Assembly: GCA_015056255.1 (NCBI GenBank)
Contig: SVGP01000008.1
Coordinates: 40,791-104,790, forward strand
DNA from: Clostridiales bacterium
Lineage (GTDB): Bacteria > Bacillota > Clostridia > Christensenellales > Aristaeellaceae
Reading direction: 5' to 3'
Length of the DNA: 64,000 nucleotides
The notes beneath the pieces were generated by a model. It was not told the DNA's origin, did not search any database, and worked only from the letters and a program-made list of their open reading frames with translations. This document shows positions 54,955 to 63,913 of this stretch, in pieces. The translations under genes were made by a program, and so were the position numbers. The stretch's first letter is position 1; every line of letters starts with the position of its first letter.

Positions 54955-56298
54955 ATGAAAAAACTGTACGTTCTGCTTGCACTCATGCTTTGCGCGATGA
55001 TGATTTTCAGCGCGCAGGCTGCGGAGGCTGTAACGGCTGTTCCCGGAGATACGATAACGGTTCCGATCAGCGTTGAATCGCAGGATGCGTGTATGGCAAC
55101 GCTTTCATTTAATGTTGATACGAATGTATTTGAGTTGAAGAGCGTTACAAGCTTGATTGCCGGTTTTGGAAGCGTTAACGGCGGCAACGGCAGAATAACT
55201 CTGTATAACGGCAATATCGCAGAGATCGTAAAGGGAGAAGTGGCTGAGGTTACGCTTGTTGTCAAGGAGACTGCCAAAGGCGGTACGTATGATATCAGCG
55301 TAAAGGTTGAGGAAGCATGGACGCTCGACGAGGATTATGCCACTGCTACTGCAAAAATGGCGCCTATCACCGTTGATGCTACTTGTGCACACGAAAATAC
55401 CGAAGTAAATGTAGTCGATGCGGACTGTGTAAACGACGGTGAGAAGCAGACTGTATGTGCGGACTGCGGCGAAGTGCTGGAAACCGAGATCATTGATAAG
55501 CTCGGCCATGATTTTGGCGAATATTATCTGTCTAAGGCTGCAACCTGCACCGAAATGGGCGAAGAGACTTCAATGTGCTCCCGCTGTGAGGAGAAGCAGG
55601 TTCGCGTTGAAATTGAAGCGCTCGGTCACAGCTTCGGCATCTATGAAGAAACCGTGGCTGCAACCTGCACGGAGAAGGGCGAAGAAACTGCCCAGTGTGT
55701 TCGCTGCGATGTAGAGGATGTTCGTGAGCTTCCCGCGCTTGGCCACACGGAAGTGAAGGACGAAGCGGTAGAGGCGACCTGCACGCAGACCGGTAAGACC
55801 GAAGGAAGCCACTGCTCTGTCTGCGAAGTCGTTCTCGTTGCGCAGGAAACCATCCCCATGCTGGAGCATGAGTGGAAAGAGGGCAAGCCTGCGAACTGCA
55901 CGGATGAAGGAATCAAGATCTGCGAGAAGTGCGGCTCTGTTGAGAAGATCCCCGCGCTGGGTGAGGCGCATGACGAAGGAACCTGGGTTGTTGTCACCGA
56001 GGCGACCGAGGAAGCTGAGGGCCTTAAGGAACTGCGCTGCACGGTATGCGGATTCGTACTTGATACGGAAGTCATTCCGAAGCTCGATACCGGCGATGAC
56101 AGACTTTCGGGCGACGTAAACGGCGACGGCAAAGTGAATGGTAAGGATCTTCTGCTTCTTGCGCAGTATAACGCAGAATTACCTGTAGAGATCAATCTCT
56201 CCAATTCTGACGTAAACGCAGACGGCAAGGTGAATGGTAAGGATCTTCTGCTTCTTGCGCAGTACAATGCCGAGATTCCCGGTATTGAATTAAAGTGA
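54955..56298 (+). CDS. Exported protein: cohesin-like domain, Cys/His repeats, dockerin
   Basis: A 447-residue protein. The signal peptide (MKKLYVLLALMLCAMMIFSA) resembles that of the previous gene. Residues 22-145 form a cohesin-like beta domain (VPGDTITVPISV, then LVVKETAKGGTYDISV). Six repeats follow, some of the shorter 39-residue form. The last 60 residues are a type I dockerin with two nearly identical calcium loops (DVNGDGKVNGKD, DVNADGKVNGKD), each followed by LLLLAQYNAE. It ends GIELK. TAGGAGG precedes the ATG. Having both partner domains in one chain, it could form chains with itself or bridge its neighbours. Confidence 0.87.
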   Translation: MKKLYVLLALMLCAMMIFSAQAAEAVTAVPGDTITVPISVESQDACMATLSFNVDTNVFELKSVTSLIAGFGSVNGGNGRITLYNGNIAEIVKGEVAEVTLVVKETAKGGTYDISVKVEEAWTLDEDYATATAKMAPITVDATCAHENTEVNVVDADCVNDGEKQTVCADCGEVLETEIIDKLGHDFGEYYLSKAATCTEMGEETSMCSRCEEKQVRVEIEALGHSFGIYEETVAATCTEKGEETAQCVRCDVEDVRELPALGHTEVKDEAVEATCTQTGKTEGSHCSVCEVVLVAQETIPMLEHEWKEGKPANCTDEGIKICEKCGSVEKIPALGEAHDEGTWVVVTEATEEAEGLKELRCTVCGFVLDTEVIPKLDTGDDRLSGDVNGDGKVNGKDLLLLAQYNAELPVEINLSNSDVNADGKVNGKDLLLLAQYNAEIPGIELK

Positions 56299-56319
56299 TT
56301 TCATTAAGGAGGATAATAT

Positions 56320-58395
56320 ATGAAACGAATTTACGTTGCTCTGATTCTTTTACTGTGCGCATTGATGGCGTTTGGCGCACAGGCGGCTGAGGTCGCGCCC
56401 GGTGAGACCGTAACGGTACCGATCAGTATTGGCGCTTCTCAGGCTCAGCAAATTAAACTTTACATCACCTTTGACACCAATGCTCTTGAATATGTTGCAA
56501 TCAGCAGCAATGTTGGCATTGCAAGCTATAATGCTGGCGCAAATCGCGGTGTTATTTCAATGTACAATGCACTTGCTCCGATTCCTGGCGGACAGGTTGG
56601 CTCTCTTACGCTTAAGGTCAAGGAAAGCGCCAAGAGCGGAACATATCCCGTGAGCGTTTCTGTATATGAGGCATATGACGCGAACTTTGACGATGTTAAC
56701 GTGAGCGCATCCGCCGGCTCTGTCACCGTTGTTGTCGTCTGCGGTCATAAGAACGCTGATTTCAAAGTAATCAAGGCGCCTGACTGCGAAAACGAAGGCA
56801 CCCAGCAGATCGTTTGTCTGGATTGCGGCGAAGTCCTGAACCCTTCCGTTCCCATGGATAAGCTCGGCCACGACTTTGGCGCTTTTAAAGAGACCAAGGC
56901 TGCCACCTGCACCGAGGATGGCGTAAAGACCGCCGAGTGCAGCCGCTGCGATGCAACGAAGACTGAGAAGATCGACGCGCTCGGCCACGAGTACGGCGAA
57001 TGGACCGAGACCAAGGCCGCAACCTGCACTGAGGAAGGCGAAAAGGCCTCCAAGTGCATCCGCTGCGATGAAGCCAAGACCGAAAAGATCGACGCGCTCG
57101 GCCACGAGTACGGCGAATGGACCGAGACCAAGGCTGCGACCTGCACTGAGGAAGGCGAGAAGGCCTCCAAGTGCATCCGCTGCGATGCTGCGAATACCGA
57201 GAAGATCGACGCGCTCGGCCATAAGTTTGGCGAATATACCGAAACCAAGCCTGCTACCTGCACCGAAAAGGGCGAAGAGACTGCGAAGTGCATCCGCTGC
57301 GATGTTACTGACAAGCGTGAAATCAAAGAACTCGGCCATGCTCTCGGCGCCTATACTGTAACCAAGGCTGCTACCTGCACCGAAAAGGGTGAAGAGACCG
57401 CGAAGTGCCTCCGCTGCGATGTTACCGAAAAGCGTGAAATTAAGGAACTTGGCCATGATCTTGGCGATTATACCGTAACCAAGGAAGCGACTTGCACGGA
57501 AGCTGGCGAAATGACCTCCAAGTGCAGCCGCTGCGATGTTACCGAAACCCGTGTTATTAAGGCACTGGGTCATGATTTCGGTGCCTACGCTGTAACCAAG
57601 GCCGCTACTTGCACCGAGAAGGGCGAAGAAACCTCCAAGTGCAGCCGCTGTGATGCAGTTGGAACCCGCGAGATCAAGGCGCTTGGACACAGCTTTGACA
57701 AGTGGACTGTGGAAGTCGAAGCTACCTGCACGACTGATGGCCTCGAAGCACGTGAGTGCGTCCGTGGAGACGTTCGCGAAGAGAAAGTCATTCCCGCGCT
57801 CGGCCATAACGCCGTATGGAAGACCATCAAGCCCGCCACCAACAAAGAAGACGGCCTGAAGCAGAAGATCTGCAAGAGATGCAATGTGGTTCTTGAAGAG
57901 CAGATCATCCCCATGCTCACTGTTTCTACCAAGACCGCCTGCACCGTCGGCATCAAGGCTTCCGAACTCAATGGTCTGTTCGACAAGAACGATGCATGGA
58001 AGATGGTAACGCCCATTGATCTCACCAAGGAAGGCACTGCTCAGTATCCCCTGATCGCCGGCAACGTTTACGAAATCGGCTATGTTGAGGTAACGATTCT
58101 GGACGGCGTGATGACCGTTGAACTGGTTGTCGATGCCAAGGCGACTCTTTACACCTCCGCGCTGATTCTCCTTAACGACGCAAGCGAAATCGAGCGCTTC
58201 AACGCGAACGATTATGAGCACTACGAGTTCCCCGCGAGCATCAATCTGGCCGATCTCGAGTCCGATCAGGTGTTCATGATGGTAGTCTGCCGCGTCACGA
58301 TCGATGAAAACAAGCCCGGCCTGAAGTACTACAACTTCAAGAGCGAAGCGCACAAGGCTCTGATTGAGAGCCTCGAAGCGATCATCGCTGAATAA
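56320..58395 (+). CDS. Exported protein: cohesin-like domain, 39-residue Cys/His repeats, unique C-terminus
   Basis: A 691-residue protein with signal peptide MKRIYVALILLLCALMAFGA. Residues 22-137 are cohesin-like (VAPGETVTVPISIG, then LKVKESAKSGTYPVSV). Ten repeats follow (about 140-532), mostly 39 residues with C-x9-C-x2-C-x12-H (TCTEEGEKASKCIRC). The final ~160 residues form a beta-rich domain that I do not recognise, with no dockerin. AAGGAGG precedes the ATG, 21 bp after the previous stop. Codons end in C or G more often than in the giant gene. It may cap or anchor an assembly; this is inference. Confidence 0.85.
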   Translation: MKRIYVALILLLCALMAFGAQAAEVAPGETVTVPISIGASQAQQIKLYITFDTNALEYVAISSNVGIASYNAGANRGVISMYNALAPIPGGQVGSLTLKVKESAKSGTYPVSVSVYEAYDANFDDVNVSASAGSVTVVVVCGHKNADFKVIKAPDCENEGTQQIVCLDCGEVLNPSVPMDKLGHDFGAFKETKAATCTEDGVKTAECSRCDATKTEKIDALGHEYGEWTETKAATCTEEGEKASKCIRCDEAKTEKIDALGHEYGEWTETKAATCTEEGEKASKCIRCDAANTEKIDALGHKFGEYTETKPATCTEKGEETAKCIRCDVTDKREIKELGHALGAYTVTKAATCTEKGEETAKCLRCDVTEKREIKELGHDLGDYTVTKEATCTEAGEMTSKCSRCDVTETRVIKALGHDFGAYAVTKAATCTEKGEETSKCSRCDAVGTREIKALGHSFDKWTVEVEATCTTDGLEARECVRGDVREEKVIPALGHNAVWKTIKPATNKEDGLKQKICKRCNVVLEEQIIPMLTVSTKTACTVGIKASELNGLFDKNDAWKMVTPIDLTKEGTAQYPLIAGNVYEIGYVEVTILDGVMTVELVVDAKATLYTSALILLNDASEIERFNANDYEHYEFPASINLADLESDQVFMMVVCRVTIDENKPGLKYYNFKSEAHKALIESLEAIIAE

Positions 58396-58409
58396 TAATC
58401 AATAAACAA

Positions 58410-58452
58410 AAAACGCCCGCCGATGCAAATGTGCATTGACGGGCGTTTCAGT
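58410..58452 (+). terminator. Terminator of repeat-protein operon
   Basis: AAACGCCCG and CGGGCGTTT pair at the base, with ATGCA/TGCAT near the loop; TTTCAGTTT follows. Confidence 0.85.
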
Positions 58453-58494
58453 TTATCAAAAAAGGCCGCCTTGGCGACCCTTTTTGATAAACTG
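58449..58494. terminator. Second, symmetric hairpin between convergent operons
   Basis: CAGTTTATCAAAAA (58449-58462) and TTTTTGATAAACTG (58481-58494) are perfectly inverted, so either strand yields a T run near the stem end. Confidence 0.6.
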
Positions 58495-58528
58495 AGAGCC
58501 GCGATTGACGCGGCTCTGTGCTTTTTTT
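58495..58528 (+). terminator. Third terminator-like hairpin
   Basis: AGAGCCGCG/CGCGGCTCT with a 5-base loop is followed by GTGC and seven T's. Confidence 0.7.
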
Positions 58529-58532
58529 GAAT

Positions 58533-59846
58533 TTAATGGAACTTCGGCATCCAGTCGCCGTGGGCTTCGATCAAGGCGTCTACCATCTTGATGGTGTCGT
58601 CGATGTCGAGCTCGGAGGAAGTGTGGGGGTCTAAGAGAGCGGCCTGATAGATGTAGTCCTTTTTGAGGGTGCGGGCGGCTTCGATGGTGAGGAGCTGAAC
58701 GTTGATATTGGTGCGGTTTAAAGCTGCGCACTGCTCGGGAAGGTCGCCGATGTAGCAGGGAGTTACGCCGGACTTATCGACGAGGCAGGGAACTTCGACG
58801 ACGGCGTTTCTGGGGAGGTTGGTGATGAGGCCGTTGTTTAAAACGTTTCCGCCGATCTTGTAGGGCTTATTGGTTTCCATGGCTTCCATAATGTAGGAGG
58901 CGTATTCATGGGTGCGCTCGTGGGTGAGGTGCGGATCGTTGATCAGCTCGTCGCGGCGCTTTCTCCAGTCTTCGATCTGGTTGATGCAGCGGCGCGGATA
59001 TTCGTCGAGCGGAATATTGAACTTGTCGATGAGCTCCGGATACTTGTCCTTGATGAACCAGGGGGTGTATTCGCTGTTGTGCTCGCTGGACTCGGTGATG
59101 TAATAGCCGAAGCGGCGCATAAGCTCGAGGCGAACCATATCCCAGTGCTTTTCCTTGGCGTTTCTTTCAAGGGCGCGCTTTTTGACCTCGGGATAGAGGT
59201 CTACGCCGTCCTTGGTGAGCTCTAAAAGCCACGCCTGATGATTGATGCCCGCGATTTTCCACTGTACGGAATCGTCGTATTCCATGCCCAGCTGGGTAAG
59301 AAGGCCGCTTGCGCAGACCTGAACGCTGTGGCAAAGGCCGACGGTCTTGACATTCGTCATGCGGAGCATCGCGCCGGTCAGCATGGCCATGGGGTTGGTG
59401 TAGTTTAAAAGCCACGCGTCGGGGCAGACTTCCTCCATATCATGACCGAAATCGACCATGACGGGAATGGTTCTGAGAGCGCGCATGATGCCGCCGATGC
59501 CGAGGGTGTCGGCGATGGTCTGCTTAAGGCCAAACTTTTTTGGAATTTCAAAGTCGATAATGGTGCAGGGATCGTAGCCGCCGACCTGAATGGCGTTTAC
59601 GACATAATTCGCATTTCGAAGGGCGTCTTTTCTGTTTTCTACGCCGAGATAGGTTTCGATCTTGGCTTTGTTTCCAAGGTTGTTGTTGATCGCGGAGAGC
59701 ATGAGCTCCGATTCGCGAAGGCGATCGGCGTCGATGTCATAAAGCGCGATAACGCTCTCTGCGAGGGCGGGCGTCAGCATGCTGTCGCCCAATACGTTTT
59801 TGGCAAATACGGTGGAACCTGCGCCCATAAAAGTGATTTTTGGCAT
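58533..59846 (-). CDS. Glycoside hydrolase family 4, alpha-galactosidase/alpha-glucosidase type
   Basis: A 437-residue NAD- and metal-dependent GH4 enzyme. The cofactor loop is TFMGAGSTVFAK, and NYTNPMAM and GLCHSVQ are the family's substrate and metal segments. The CHSV form is usual for the MelA/AglA alpha-galactosidase or alpha-glucosidase subgroup rather than the 6-phospho-glycosidases. AGGAGATGG precedes the ATG at 59846; the longer ATG at 59864 lacks a site. It follows manA in the same operon (30 bp gap), linking it to hexose use. Confidence 0.9.
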   Translation of the reverse strand: MPKITFMGAGSTVFAKNVLGDSMLTPALAESVIALYDIDADRLRESELMLSAINNNLGNKAKIETYLGVENRKDALRNANYVVNAIQVGGYDPCTIIDFEIPKKFGLKQTIADTLGIGGIMRALRTIPVMVDFGHDMEEVCPDAWLLNYTNPMAMLTGAMLRMTNVKTVGLCHSVQVCASGLLTQLGMEYDDSVQWKIAGINHQAWLLELTKDGVDLYPEVKKRALERNAKEKHWDMVRLELMRRFGYYITESSEHNSEYTPWFIKDKYPELIDKFNIPLDEYPRRCINQIEDWRKRRDELINDPHLTHERTHEYASYIMEAMETNKPYKIGGNVLNNGLITNLPRNAVVEVPCLVDKSGVTPCYIGDLPEQCAALNRTNINVQLLTIEAARTLKKDYIYQAALLDPHTSSELDIDDTIKMVDALIEAHGDWMPKFH

Positions 59847-59876
59847 ACTTCCATCTCCTGACAAAATTTAATATTT

Positions 59877-60884
59877 TTATTCAGTGAGGCCGGCTACGTT
59901 TTCTGCGCGATAGCCGAGCGCGGCCTTCACGGTTTCGGAATCAGGCATGCCGGACATGAGTACCGGCAGGCGGCCAATGACATATGCGCCTTTGACGCAT
60001 GCGGGAACGAGCGCGGTTTCAAAGGGCGCGAGGGCGATTTTTCCGCCGTCCCATTCAACTTCGCATTCGCCCATGGGGGTAATGAAAGCCATTTTACCCT
60101 CGGGAAGGGGCATGCGACCGGAAACGTTCAAACGGGCGAGGGAAAAGTTTTCGTCCGACACAAAATAGGTGACGCTGCCGCCTTCACAAAGTACGGTTGC
60201 GCCGGGGGTGCGCTCGGCTTTGAGGCCGGGACGGGTTACATCAAGCGCCTTTTTGGTGTGCAGCTCGCGCGGCTTTCCGTCCTTTCCAACGCGGCCCCAG
60301 TCCCAGAAGCGATAGGTGGCATCGCTGGACTGCTGGATTTCGTACACCTGAACGCCGCCGCCCAGCGCGTGCACCATGCCGTGGGGGATGTAGTATACAT
60401 CGCCGGGGCGTGCGATTTCCCAGTTGAGCGCGGATTCAAATTCGCCTCTTGCTACGATATCAGCTAAAGGCTCGTCCGTGGGCTTTAAGCCGAAGGCGAT
60501 TTTCGCGCCGATTTCAGCGTTTAAGATCATCCAGGCTTCGGTCTTTCCGTATTTACCTTCGTTGGGAATAGCATAGTCGTCGCCGGGATGCACCTGAACG
60601 GAAAGGGTCTCCTTTGCGTCCAGAATTTTTAAAAGCAGCGGGAAGGGTTTTTTTGCGTCGCCCACAATGCCCTCATAATCCATATCGAGGACTTCCTTTA
60701 AGGTTTTGCCCTCGTATTCGCCGTTTACGATCACGCTTTCCATGCCGGAAAGAGCGCTGACTTCAAGGCTCTCGCCGCATCTGTCTTCCGGCGCGTCCTT
60801 CATGAAAACATTCTTGAGCATGCTGCCGCCCCAGGGCGTCATTTCGCCGTGGCGGTAATAGGGCTTCATTTTCATTACATACAT
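59877..60884 (-). CDS. manA: Mannose-6-phosphate isomerase, class I
   Basis: A 335-residue zinc enzyme that interconverts mannose-6-phosphate and fructose-6-phosphate. It is the short Bacillota form. Marks: TPWGGSML near the N-terminus, the zinc-site VQVHPGDDYA, and YIPHGMVHALGGGVQVYEI. The ATG at 60884 sits 9 bp after AAGGAGG; the one at 60893 would touch the site. It lies 33 bp after argS and before the GH4 gene in one minus-strand operon. Confidence 0.93.
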   Translation of the reverse strand: MYVMKMKPYYRHGEMTPWGGSMLKNVFMKDAPEDRCGESLEVSALSGMESVIVNGEYEGKTLKEVLDMDYEGIVGDAKKPFPLLLKILDAKETLSVQVHPGDDYAIPNEGKYGKTEAWMILNAEIGAKIAFGLKPTDEPLADIVARGEFESALNWEIARPGDVYYIPHGMVHALGGGVQVYEIQQSSDATYRFWDWGRVGKDGKPRELHTKKALDVTRPGLKAERTPGATVLCEGGSVTYFVSDENFSLARLNVSGRMPLPEGKMAFITPMGECEVEWDGGKIALAPFETALVPACVKGAYVIGRLPVLMSGMPDSETVKAALGYRAENVAGLTE

Positions 60885-60917
60885 AGGGCGCATCCTCCTT
60901 AAAGGTGTTTTATTTTC

Positions 60918-62627
60918 TTACATTCTTTCCGGCGCGCCGATGCCGATCAGGCTGAGCGCCGTTTTGATGGTGGTCTTTGCTGCGATAGTGAGGTTGAGCT
61001 TTGCGCGTCTTGCCGCCATGTCGTCGTCCAGAATTCTGGATTCGTAATAGAATTTGTTAAACGCCTTGGCAAGCTCGACACTGAAGCGGGTGATTAAGGA
61101 AGGCTCGCTTCTCTGAAGCGCCAGGCGGATAGTGTCCGGGAAAGCGTCGATCAGCTTTACAACTGCCTGCGCCTCGGGAGCGTTCAGCGCAGAATAATCG
61201 GGCTGGGCGTCGCATTCTCCGGCTTTTCTGAGTACGGAGCAGCTTCTGGCGTGGGTGTACATGACGTAGGGGCCCGTTTCGCCTTCAAAGTTGAGCGCGC
61301 GATCCCACCAGAAGTCGATGTCCTTGATGCGGCCGTTGTAAAGGGCGAAGAATACGACTGCGCCGATACCGATGGTCTTGGCTACTTCTTCTTTGTTTTC
61401 GAGGTTCGGGCTCTTTTCGTCGATGATGGCCTCGGCCTTTTCGATGGATTGGTTGAGGAGGTCTTCCAGATATACGATTCTGCCTTCACGGGTGGAAAGC
61501 GTCTGGCCTTCGTAGGAGACCATGCCGAAATTGACGTGCTCGCAGCCCTTGGCCCAATCCCAGCCCAAAAGATCCATGACCTTGAAGATCTGCTTGAAGT
61601 GAAGATCCTGCTGGTAAGCCACGACATAGAGGTTTTTGTCGAAATTGTAGGTATTGTGGCGGTAAAGCGCGGCAGCCAGATCGCGTGTCGCGTACAGCGT
61701 CGCGCCGTCGGATCTTAAAATGATGGCCGGAGGCATGTTATAGTCGTCCAGCTTTACAATCTGCGCGCCCTTGTCTTCAACGAGCAGACCTTTTTCACGA
61801 AGCTCGTCGATGACCGGCTGCATCTTGTCGTTATAAAAGCTTTCGCCGGCGTAGGAGTCGAACGTTACGCCCAGCATGTCGTAAACGCGGTTTGCGTCTG
61901 CAAGGGTGACTTCCTTAAACCAGTTGAAAATTTCAAGCGCCTCGGGATTGCCGTCCTCAATGGCCTTGAACCAGGCTCTGCCCTCGTCGTCCAGCGCGGG
62001 ATTCTCCTTGGCCTCGGCGTTGAAGCGGACGTACAGTTTGACCATTTCGTCTACGCCGCCTTTTACGACGGTTTCTCTGTCTCCCCAGCGCTTGTAGGCG
62101 GCGATCATTTTGCCGAACTGGGTGCCCCAGTCGCCCAAATGGTTGACGCCGGTGACATTGTAGCCTAAGAATTTGTACATTTTATAAAGTGCATTTCCGA
62201 TCATGGTGGTGGAAAGGTGACCGATGTGGAAGCGCTTTGCGATATTGATGGAGGAATAGTCGATAACGATGTTTTTGCCTTCGCCGTCGTTGCCGCTTCC
62301 GTAGTTCTCGCCCATTTTAAGCGCTTTTTCGAGAACTTCCTCGGAATAGGTTGCGCGGTTTACAAAGAAGTTGAGATAGCCCTTTACGCTTTCCACACGA
62401 TCGAGGAAGGGGGCGGAAATGTGCTCTGCCAGAGCGTCCGAAATCATGGGCGGGCCCTTGCGAAGGGTTTTGGAGAGCTTGAAGCAGGGGAGGGCATAAT
62501 CGCCCATCGCCTGATCCGGCGGGGTTTCCAGCATATCGGCGGCGGTCGCAATATCGATTTCCGCGCCGGGGAAGGCGGCCTTAATGGCTTCGACCGCCAA
62601 GGATGCAATTGAAGTTTTAAAGTCCAT
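60918..62627 (-). CDS. argS: Arginine-tRNA ligase
   Basis: A 569-residue class I aminoacyl-tRNA synthetase charging tRNA-Arg. The N-terminal additional domain is followed by FHIGHLSTTMIGNAL (HIGH box, near residue 137), GVNHLGDWGTQFGK, and LSTREGRIVYLEDLL at the KMSKS position. The C-terminal helical DALR anticodon domain ends SLIGIGAPERM. GGGAG precedes the ATG. No T-box is seen in the leader. It heads an operon with manA and the GH4 enzyme, an unusual grouping. Confidence 0.97.
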   Translation of the reverse strand: MDFKTSIASLAVEAIKAAFPGAEIDIATAADMLETPPDQAMGDYALPCFKLSKTLRKGPPMISDALAEHISAPFLDRVESVKGYLNFFVNRATYSEEVLEKALKMGENYGSGNDGEGKNIVIDYSSINIAKRFHIGHLSTTMIGNALYKMYKFLGYNVTGVNHLGDWGTQFGKMIAAYKRWGDRETVVKGGVDEMVKLYVRFNAEAKENPALDDEGRAWFKAIEDGNPEALEIFNWFKEVTLADANRVYDMLGVTFDSYAGESFYNDKMQPVIDELREKGLLVEDKGAQIVKLDDYNMPPAIILRSDGATLYATRDLAAALYRHNTYNFDKNLYVVAYQQDLHFKQIFKVMDLLGWDWAKGCEHVNFGMVSYEGQTLSTREGRIVYLEDLLNQSIEKAEAIIDEKSPNLENKEEVAKTIGIGAVVFFALYNGRIKDIDFWWDRALNFEGETGPYVMYTHARSCSVLRKAGECDAQPDYSALNAPEAQAVVKLIDAFPDTIRLALQRSEPSLITRFSVELAKAFNKFYYESRILDDDMAARRAKLNLTIAAKTTIKTALSLIGIGAPERM

Positions 62628-62661
62628 TTTGTGTCAACTCCCATAAATCTCATTTGATGTT

Positions 62662-62690
62662 ATTATACAGGATTTTTGGCAAAATGTCCA
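62662..62690 (-). promoter_or_regulatory. Promoter of argS operon
   Basis: On the minus strand TGGACA (62685-62690) and TATAAT (62662-62667) are 17 bp apart. Confidence 0.75.
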
Positions 62691-62838
62691 TATAAAAACG
62701 CGGATTGAGCAAAAACGTGAGCTACTTGCGTTTTTTTATGGAATGCGTTTATTGAAGCATTTATGAAGAAACAGATCTGGCGGTTGCCATCGGTATAAAT
62801 GCAATTGAACTTCATATATAATTAACATTCAAAACCCA

Positions 62839-62867
62839 TTGACAACCGATGGTTTTCTGTGTATAAT
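62839..62867 (+). promoter_or_regulatory. Promoter of perR operon
   Basis: A perfect TTGACA (62839-62844) and TATAAT (62862-62867) are separated by 17 bp. Confidence 0.9.
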
Positions 62868-62878
62868 TTACTCGTAAA

Positions 62879-62893
62879 CGAGAATGATTCTCG
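62879..62893 (+). promoter_or_regulatory. Per/Fur-box-like operator
   Basis: A perfect 7-1-7 palindrome, CGAGAAT-G-ATTCTCG, just downstream of the -10 box. This layout is that of Fur-family operators and predicts autoregulation of the regulator gene. Confidence 0.75.
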
Positions 62894-62915
62894 AAATCAA
62901 AAAAGAGGTGAGCAC

Positions 62916-63299
62916 TTGACAGCAAAGCAGCAATTGATTTTAGATCTTGTTCGCTCGTCCTGTGCCCATTGTACGGCGGAAAAGGTTTTTGAGGAAGCCC
63001 GCAAGGAAATGCCCGGCATCGGCCTTGCAACGGTTTACAGAAATCTTTCCTCGCTCGCAGAGGACGGCGTTATCCGCCGCATCTACGTAAGCGGCGAGCC
63101 CGACCGGTTCGACAAAACCGTAGAGGATCACGACCACGCGGTGTGCAAAAACTGCGGGCGGATGATTGACGTAAATGTCGGAGACATAAAAAAGCAAATT
63201 GAGGAAAGCCTAAAGACGACGGACTTCACCTACGACCTTTGCATTCACGACTATTGCACCGAGTGTAGACAAGCGCGATACAGCGCAAAAGTAGACTAA
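62916..63299 (+). CDS. perR: Fur-family transcriptional regulator, PerR type
   Basis: A 127-residue Fur-family repressor. The helix-turn-helix holds [18 protein letters not shown], the metal site is [11 protein letters not shown], and a second CxxC (CTEC) completes the structural zinc site. The start is a TTG at 62916, supported by AAGAGGTGAG 5-6 bp upstream; an in-frame reading from 62859 would begin inside the promoter. The rubrerythrin gene follows 20 bp later, so PerR probably senses peroxide and controls this block. PerR rather than Fur or Zur is inferred from context. Confidence 0.88.
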   Translation: MTAKQQLILDLVRSSCAHCTAEKVFEEARKEMPGIGLATVYRNLSSLAEDGVIRRIYVSGEPDRFDKTVEDHDHAVCKNCGRMIDVNVGDIKKQIEESLKTTDFTYDLCIHDYCTECRQARYSAKVD

Positions 63300-63319
63300 A
63301 AATTTGGGAGGAAACGATC

Positions 63320-63859
63320 ATGGAACTTAAGGGATCCCGCACCGAAGCTAATCTGATGGCAGCCTTTGCCGGCGAGAGCCAGGCCCGCAACAAGTACACC
63401 TACTACGCCTCCAAGGCCAAGAAAGACGGCTACGAGCAGATCGCAGCCCTCTTCCTCGAGACCGCCGAGAACGAGAAGGAGCATGCCAAGATCTGGTTCA
63501 AGCTCCTGCACGACGGCTCCATCCACGGAACCGAGTGGAACCTGGAAGACGCCGCCGCCGGCGAGAACTACGAGTGGACCGACATGTACGCGGGCTTTGC
63601 CAAGGAAGCCAAAGAAGAAGGATTCGACCATATCGCGTTCCTCTTTGAAGAAGTTGCCAAGATCGAAAAAGAGCACGAAGAGAGATACTTAAAGCTCCTC
63701 GAAAACGTAAAGGGCAAGGTCGTATTCTCCAAGGACGAAGACGCCATCTGGAAGTGCCGTAACTGCGGCCACATCGTGGTCGGCAAGGAAGCCCCCGAAA
63801 TCTGCCCCGTATGCACCCATCCCAAGGCTTATTTTGAACTCAAAGCCGAAAACTATTGA
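63320..63859 (+). CDS. rbr: Rubrerythrin
   Basis: A 179-residue non-heme iron protein that reduces hydrogen peroxide in anaerobes. Residues 1-140 are the ferritin-like di-iron domain ([37 protein letters not shown]). About 145-179 are a rubredoxin-like domain with CRNCG and CPVC. GGGAGG precedes the ATG. It sits between PerR and a rubredoxin-domain gene, forming an oxidative stress unit. Confidence 0.96.
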   Translation: MELKGSRTEANLMAAFAGESQARNKYTYYASKAKKDGYEQIAALFLETAENEKEHAKIWFKLLHDGSIHGTEWNLEDAAAGENYEWTDMYAGFAKEAKEEGFDHIAFLFEEVAKIEKEHEERYLKLLENVKGKVVFSKDEDAIWKCRNCGHIVVGKEAPEICPVCTHPKAYFELKAENY

Positions 63860-63884
63860 TTTTCTAATTCCTACCGAATATAAT
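63856..63884 (+). promoter_or_regulatory. Promoter of rubredoxin-domain gene
   Basis: TTGATT (63856-63861), overlapping the rubrerythrin stop, and TATAAT (63879-63884) are 17 bp apart, so the next gene may also be expressed on its own. Confidence 0.65.
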
Positions 63885-63913
63885 ATAGAAAAAAACAAAA
63901 GGAGATTATCATT

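Noticed and set aside
62628..62760. T-box leader for argS
   Set aside because: The promoter lies only about 35 bp before the start codon, leaving no room for a T-box, and no T-box core sequence is seen.
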